From contig OZ038435.1 in assembly GCA_964036275.1 (NCBI GenBank), positions 6,516,187 through 6,580,186 on the forward strand: a DNA stretch of 64,000 bases. Reading direction: 5' to 3'. Made by a program: the position numbers and the translations under genes. Shown here in pieces: positions 58,269-64,000 of this stretch. The notes under the pieces are model-generated. The model did no database searches. It saw only the letters and a list, made by a program, of their open reading frames with translations, and was not told where the DNA came from. The DNA comes from Litoditis marina. Taxonomy: Eukaryota > Nematoda > Chromadorea > Rhabditida > Rhabditidae. How positions within the stretch are numbered: the first letter of the stretch is position 1; every line of letters starts with the position of its first letter.

Positions 58269-60261
58269 AAACTCATTCAAAAATAGAACTAACTCATTAC
58301 TGGTAAACTTATTAACTTATTTTTAATCAGGAACTTTATGACATTATCGTGTATTTTTGTGCTTTGCTCTCATGACTCTCATCATTGTGTTTTGATTACA
58401 GGTCAGATTGGTGAAGTGCCCTTCTCCATTTTTGCAAACGCATGGAGAATATGGCAATCGGTCGGCCGAAGCGATATGTGTTCGGTTAGTGATTTTTCTA
58501 TAATATTTGTTTTATCTCATGACACATTCCATGAATACGTAACCTTTTTTGGGAAATGCCTGTAGAGTTTAAAATAGTTTTTTCGCGCTTATCCGCCTAT
58601 TCTACATTTCGCTCAGGTTCCATATGAAGTTGCAAGTGTAAGTGAACGAAATTGTCATAAATTAAGAGAAACGCAGTCTATTTTTGCTAAAATCATTCAA
58701 AAATTGAATGATTTTGGAGATTTCTGATGTTTTTCTAATAATTTCATTGTGATTGTTTTCTCGGTTTTCAATAGACATTTTCAGTGTCATCGATGATATG
58801 TTTCCCTTCCGGACGCCTCTTACCGTCACGAATAGTTGGCCGCTGGTGATGCAACTGCAAAAAGGATAAAATTCAGGTTGATTAGCATATTTGTGTTATT
58901 TTTGTTTCGTTCATTTTTGTTTCGTTCCCATTCTATATCCCAAATCCCACCAACGATGGATTCCACCCATTTTTGAAGATCGATGCTAGATGACCAGTAA
59001 AACTCTCTATTCGATAAAAATGCAGTGAGCTAGCTATGTTTTCTATCAATTTTTAGACAGTTTGGCACCTATAGCTCACAAAGTGTACTATACTACCGTG
59101 TTATCGCTATCATACACCGCCAAGGGTCTCTCATTGGTTCTAAAATCTCGCGACCCCTTTAAAACTGCGATTTTCACATATACTCGCGTATTAAAGGCTG
59201 ATTTTATATGAAGTTTATATGAACTTGGTAGTGTATGATCGCTAGTGACTTTTTATAAGCGTACGTTGGTAATTAGTGACTCAGAATCAGGATATACACG
59301 TCGATTCTCGCTGTGTTCATACCCTAGTAAACTTGTCCAAATAGACAGAAAAAAATGACTTTGACTCGTTCTCGTTTCTGCTCATTTGTTGGGAAAGTTC
59401 TAACTTACAGTCGATGTCGTTTGTTCTAGATTTTTGAAAGCTGTGTAACTAAGAGAAATGTTGTTGTTTTTGCTATCCGCTGAAAATCGTTTGGTTAAGG
59501 TTTACACAATTTCGGTAGTTATGCAGTTGTGGATATACATGTTTTCTGTAATATTATAATTGTGTGCAGTATGTGTACACATTGCAGTAACTACCGATTT
59601 CGTGAATAGTACTATTTTCACTTTTTTAATCACCGAGGTGTACAATGTCTCAGTGCTGTGTTATACACTTTGATTCATGCTTGTATGTATGTGAGCGGTG
59701 TTTTACACATGGTTGTTGCAATTTTTTTTTAATGGCCGGTTTTGGGATGATCCAAAAACGGGCTCGGCCTAAGTTTTTCTATCGGCCTTCAAAAAGCCCG
59801 ATGTTTCTTCACGGTTTTTCCTGAAGCCCATTACTGGATCATCCAAAAGCGGACTTCTCACATTATCGTTTATAGTGTGTCTATTATTCATTCCAATCAG
59901 TTTTTTCTTCATTATTGTGCAATGTCATCGGATATCACTTTTTCCAACGTCAAATAAATGCTCAGACTTCTTTCCCGTGCATTTTCCGGCTTCAAACTTC
60001 TTTCTCGCTTTTTACAAAGCCTTTAAAACGCAGTTTTAGTAAATAAACTTTCATTTTGCCAAATTTTTAGTTTGCACCGTCATGTATGCTAATGCGACAG
60101 ATAACCAAAGTGTCACGTAAATGCTAATGAGGTAGCCAACTAATGCCCGAGATGATAGCCAGAGACGCACGCATTAAAAAAATTCATGGTTTTCCAGTTT
60201 TAGGTCCAGCTCATTGTCACAACTGCCTGTTTCGAATCAAAAAGATACAACGAATAGGTGG

Positions 60262-60478
60262 CCAATGACAAAGGGGACGAGGGGTGAAGGGGACGACCTG
60301 GGGACGAGGGGTAAAGGGGACAATCACTAGCAGTACCTTATAAACGGTTTTAGTTTGCAATGCGAGCCGCCGCAGAACCAAGTTGTGTCTCGTTTTACTA
60401 GATATTTTTGTCACACCCTCGTCCCTTTCACCCCGTCCTCCGGTCGTCCTCTTTACCCCTCGTTCCCTTTGTCCCCGA
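60262..60478. repeat. Inverted repeat of GGGGACGAGGGGTGAAGGGG type
   Basis: Purine-rich ggggacgaggggtaaagggg words on the left (60268-60323) are mirrored by cccctttaccc / cctcgtccctttcaccc words on the right (60410-60474). Confidence 0.8.
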
Positions 60479-60914
60479 ATAGGTAGTTCAGGCATTACGT
60501 TAGCCTGTTGAGTATAACACAACAATCGCTCAACTTTTCGTCCTATTAAATTCATGACAGGCAGTTATATATTTAACCGTTTTCGGTAACCTAATTGGTT
60601 TTGGTAACCCATTTTTCATTACTAAAAACCCGGTTACAAGTAAAATTCGCTCCCACGTCCCTTTTTTTGGCATATCAGAATTACAACTTTTGGAATTCTG
60701 ACTAGTGTCACACAAACCTTCAATGAAGAAAACAACGTTGAATGAGCATTCTGAAAAAAGAAACAACAAAGTTTTCCCAATTTTCGATATTTTCGAGTTC
60801 GACACAAAACACGAAAGTTATTTTCGAGTTAGCTTCAAATCGATTTCGTAATAAACAACCCTCATATAAATAGTGACCAAATTTTTATTATAGTTACCAG
60901 GAAAATTCGTTATA

Positions 60915-60990
60915 GAATAGAATAGAATAGAATAGAATAGAATGTTTATTCGCGATTGAACACGTGTCTTTCCACATTATAATGTTCTTT
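60915..60990 (+). mobile_element. Retroposon-like repeat with (ATAGA)n border, copy
   Basis: Five atagaatagaatagaat units, then gtttattcgcgattgaacac and gtctttccacatt as at 39781-39860; ttccacattata is locally duplicated at the end. Confidence 0.7.
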
Positions 60991-61499
60991 CCACATTATA
61001 TAAGACGCTCAAATCTAAATGGTTTCAGAAAGCGACATTTTTTTTCACCGAACGAAGAAAAGCTGGGACTGGAGGCGTAACATACCAAGAAACTGAATTT
61101 TTTTAAGAAAAACATGTTCGATCTCAAATATTCGTCTAACACCAGAATAAATATTTTGTGATACTCGTGAATTTGAAGTTTTTTGAGCATTGCATTGGTG
61201 ACAAAGATCCAGTAGACGAATTGGTGAGAAGATGATGTATAAGTTAACCAATATGTTATAAGAATATATAATTTTATAGGATAACCCAAATTGTTATTGT
61301 ACTTTGATCTCGACCACGCCATGGTAAAGGTTTTTTGTTTTAGTTGGCAAGCCTGTTCCCAATATACAGTTTACAATGTGGCCCAATTTCACTTTGTTTG
61401 TAGTCTGATTCGGTCGTCTTGAGATCAAAACTCGTGAATCATTGTGAGGCGAATTTACGTCGCTGTTCACCTGTTAAGTTTGGAAGTAACTACGAAAAT

Positions 61500-61655
61500 G
61501 TAGGTGCCTATTTTGTAACTTTCTGTCCCTTGCCGAAATCGAACCCGCGAGCAAAAGTTTCGTTGCAGGGCGCTAACCACTGCGCTACAAGAACACATAG
61601 AAGATGGGCTTTGGAATCGAAGTCATGTATGCACAGCCTTTCCGTTAGCGATAAC
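61500..61655 (-). mobile_element. tRNA-derived SINE, copy 5
   Basis: The complement carries TAGCGCAGTGGTTAGCGC and GGGTTCGATTTCGG; the head is partly lost (gctaacggaaagg retained). Confidence 0.75.
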
Positions 61656-61807
61656 ATCACAATCGCGAAAATACAATCAGATTACCTCATCGAGAAACAG
61701 CGAGAACTTCCAGTATTGGAAATTTCCAATTTGTTCTAGAACAGAAAAAGATTGGCTCTTTTGAACCTTTTCAAATGACCGCGGGTTCTTCCTAGTTGTC
61801 ATTCGGT

Positions 61808-61935
61808 GCGTGCCAAATTTATGAAATATTCGCCTCGAGTGAGACTCGAACCTGGCCCAAAAGTTTGGGAATATACAAACCAGACCACTAGCAACTGTGT
61901 GGACAAATCCTTTTTATGTGTTCTTGTTCTTACAC
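61808..61935 (-). mobile_element. tRNA-derived SINE, diverged copy
   Basis: The complement shows ttgctagtggtctgg (A-box-like) and CAGGTTCGAGTCTCACTCG (B box), then atttcataaatttggca as in the other tails. Confidence 0.6.
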
Positions 61936-62376
61936 ACACAAGTTGAAAATAAGTGATGTTATATGACTGCCAAGTTGTGCTTTCTATGGTCGTCAGAAAT
62001 CATCAGAAATAGTAATTTTCTTATCTGTCGTAACCATTTGCATTTGCTTTCTGTTCTGGATTGGGGATGTATTACCGTCTTTGTTTGGTCTCATAATCAC
62101 GTACGTTCCAATGTACATATCATTAATAATGATCCATATATAATGAATATTTATTATGCACACCCGTACAAACCACAGCAAAACACAACGAAGTTCTATG
62201 AACCCCTTCACACCTAAGACACTGCAAACGCGATTGAAAAGTGTGATTAACGTATTGACACGCGTGAGCTTCACTCCAAACCAGGAATACATATTTGTGT
62301 TAGGGAAATTGCTTGCAGCAGCGAAAAAAAGCTAAGCTAAACATCTATGAAACCTAACAATTCGCAAAACCAGAGA

Positions 62377-63657
62377 TTAAGATGATTTGCGACACGCTTG
62401 ATTGAGTCGAAGAGCCATCTGCTTGAAGTTTCGAAGGTTTCCGACCTCGCGGAACATGGCTGCCACCAACGGAGAATCGCTGTTGTCCTCCTCGGCCAGC
62501 ACCGCTCTGAAGGTTTCGAAATAGAAAAAGAGATGCAAATAAAAATATAGAATAGAATAAAAGTGAATAACACTTAGAACCACCCGCGTGGAGTGTTATC
62601 TAGGCATTTCGGGCTTTTAACGCCTATATGGGCCCCCAAATTCCTTATAGGGTTCGCTTTTTGCGAAGCAAGTCTACACGGTGTATTTTGCCCTATCCCG
62701 CTGTATTTGTAGCCTTTTTTCGCCTAAACTCGTAATTGAGATCAAGCCACAAGTCCCTATACTCCGTTATTATTATTGTTCTATATGGCATTGTCAACAA
62801 TTGTTGACACCTTGCAACAATTACGGTTTCGGGTGTATGTTTTGCATACAACGTTTTATTTACTTCTTCTCCAAAAAACGCTATCATACGAAGCAGGTTG
62901 TTGCGAAATTGCAACCAACCTTTGCGTACGCAACTCACCTAGTTTCTGCTGGGAAGTACTTGGCAAAGAAGAAGAGAACCTCGGCCAGCGCCTCTACTGT
63001 ATTACGCATCAGCTCACATTGGATTCGAACGAAAATCGCCTGAAAGAGCATCAGGCTATAAAACTTGTTCAAAACTAAGAGCGTAAAGCTCCTGAAATTC
63101 TACATACCGCCCACCAACTACGGATTATTTGGCGTCGAGGAGTGTGGATTGTTGTAAACAACTGCAGCAAATAGTTAGCATAGAGCTATCTGTTCCCAAA
63201 GTAACTATATAATTTGCTCTATTTCGCTGTGTTTGTATTTTGACCTTGTTTCTTGTTGAAACAAGTTCGTGAATTGTGGAGTGAACCAAGATCAGACTAC
63301 AACAGAGATGCGGTCACTCTCTACAGGGGAAAGAAGGGTAACGTGCCCTGACGAGTGGCGATCCGTGTAGGTCAACGAAACAGTCAGGACAAATCGATTG
63401 TACGACCAAACTGATTTGCCGGTCCTTTAATCGACCGCTTCAAATTTCCAACTACGCCAATAGTGAACAAGGAAAACGAGAGGTAACGTGCCCGAACGAG
63501 TGGCGGTCCGTTGCTGGCCAGCAGCTGGCGCGGCCGTTCATCGGAGAAGGAGGTCGTCTGGTTGGCGATGGTGGCAAGGACCTGCGAGGCAACTCGCACC
63601 ACAGACGGCTCACTCGACGAGACTAGGGCCTGCAATGAACGGATATTGTCGAACCAA
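62377..63657 (-). CDS. C-terminal exons of a helical-repeat-like protein (partial)
   Basis: Minus-strand exons: 63456-63657, 62939-63039, 62377-62506 (TAA); phases agree if the donor before 63455 (GTAGTT) is used. The protein piece of about 143 residues is largely alpha-helical and Leu/Ala-rich. It includes FDNIRSLQALVSSSEPSVVR and VASQVLATIANQ, which look like an armadillo or HEAT repeat, then ELMRNTVEALAEVLFFFAKY and FREVGNLRNFKQMALRLNQA near the end. The ORF could be the C-terminus of an importin-beta-type or other solenoid protein, but no diagnostic motif is visible. The 5' part of the gene lies beyond, or in, the last 340 nt of the window, where I found no further exon. A short piece of the first exon (ggtaacgtgcccgaacgag) is repeated about 145 nt downstream in the intron. 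Confidence 0.55.
63225..63310. mobile_element. Fold-back element, TTGTAGTTTGATC family
   Basis: gctgtgtttgtattttgacc at the left, agatcagactacaac at the right; lies in the intron between 63039 and 63456. Confidence 0.5.
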
Positions 63658-64000
63658 CTAGAGGATATGGGGGGATCCCCATCTGATACTATCACCCCCC
63701 CCCCCGCTGAATATATATACTGTCATAATAAAAACGTAAAAACGAGAAAACCTAAAACCTTTATTATCGCGGTACTGGAAGCTGGAGAAATCATAACCAC
63801 AATATAAAGTTTTAACTTATCTTCTAGGAGGTACATAATTTACATTATTTTGAGGAGGGGGGGGGGTTGAATATTCCAACCTAACTATGACTTCTCTTTC
63901 ATTTCCTGATTTCCTATCACTTATTATTCCATTTCCCTATATTTGCGTGTTATTCCAACCTAACTATGACTTCTCTTTCATTTCCTGATTTCCTATCACT
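63658..64000. other. Right-edge non-coding stretch
   Basis: Contains a C11 run (63695-63705), a G10 run (63857-63866) and the start of a tandem duplication with period 79 (63872-64000). No exon supported. Confidence 0.6.
63872..64000. repeat. Tandem repeat, period 79 bp, running off the window
   Basis: tattccaacctaactatgac and the following sequence at 63872 recur exactly from 63951 to the window end. Confidence 0.9.

Larger units (their letters stand above)
55750..60120. mobile_element. Possible large element with diverged inverted arms
   Basis: gacggtgcaaactaaaaatt continuing tggcaaaatg at 55798-55827 recurs inverted at 60055-60084. About 200 nt further in on each side, ggatcatcc / ggatgatcc words with aatgggc and ggcctt are again inverted (56003-56140 against 59744-59860). 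The spacing from the outer to the inner match is similar on both sides. No transposase frame is visible inside. Confidence 0.45.
55140..62376. other. Gene-poor 7.2 kb segment
   Basis: No exon that I can support. Main contents: inverted arms at 55.75-56.15 and 59.73-60.12 kb, poly-G at 56521, a large hairpin at 57937-58268, a G-rich inverted repeat at 60262-60478, a partial ggtaacc element near 60565-60640, an (AATAG)n retroposon border at 60915-60990, SINEs at 61500 and 61808, and a repeat pair at 62145-62270. A short open piece at 56876-56935 (minus: AANVLGSFDQSRSR) follows a cag acceptor but stands alone. Confidence 0.5.

Noticed and set aside
63384..63695. Continuous 103-aa protein
   Set aside because: Only the middle part is exon-like; both ends extend past splice signals into intron and a poly-C tract.

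Overview
This window is eukaryotic. Its genes are split into many short exons (mostly 60-180 nt) with GT-AG introns, and several first exons begin directly behind a consensus 3' splice site (PHF5A, a zinc-finger gene, a gamma-tubulin complex gene), as expected for spliced-leader trans-splicing. Together with the short intergenic gap between PHF5A and the gamma-tubulin complex gene, this suggests a nematode. The very small exons would fit a diplogastrid such as Pristionchus, but that is inference and no species-diagnostic marker was seen. No prokaryotic feature, CRISPR array or true rRNA was found.

Layout. 0.5-15 kb: two tandem minus-strand SLC22-type (organic ion transporter-like, MFS) genes. 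Copy B is complete in 12 exons (6213-12213). Copy A shows exons 1-6 (550-4592) and runs off, or is broken, at the left edge. 15-25.6 kb: a gene-free block rich in MITE-like elements, tRNA-derived SINEs and CT microsatellites. 25.7-29.2 kb: a plus-strand C2H2 zinc-finger gene in 9 exons. 30.0-31.6 kb: a minus-strand TMEM17 homologue, convergent with it. 33.06-34.39 kb: PHF5A (110 aa, complete), followed 374 nt later by a 25- or 26-exon gamma-tubulin complex component (34764-46399, about 813 aa); the two may form an operon. 47.4-52.6 kb: a tandem duplication of a small acidic coiled-coil gene on the minus strand, each copy with an apparent reading-frame problem, and each preceded by the same minisatellite. 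53.3-54.9 kb: a 22-bp minisatellite of about 71 copies that is stop-free in all frames. 55.7-60.1 kb: a gene-poor segment bounded by diverged inverted arms. 62.4-63.7 kb: C-terminal exons of a minus-strand helical-repeat-like protein.

The genes are ordinary housekeeping or transport functions (splicing factor SF3b subunit, microtubule nucleation, ciliary transition zone, solute transport) and do not form one pathway. The notable material lies in duplication patterns and repeats: transporter copies whose exons are conserved while introns diverged; coiled-coil copies whose flanks are better conserved than their exons; a duplicated splice-acceptor segment around PHF5A exon 1; and at least ten fold-back or retroposon families. 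I found no convincing new biological system. All exon models were assembled by eye from splice signals and phase consistency.
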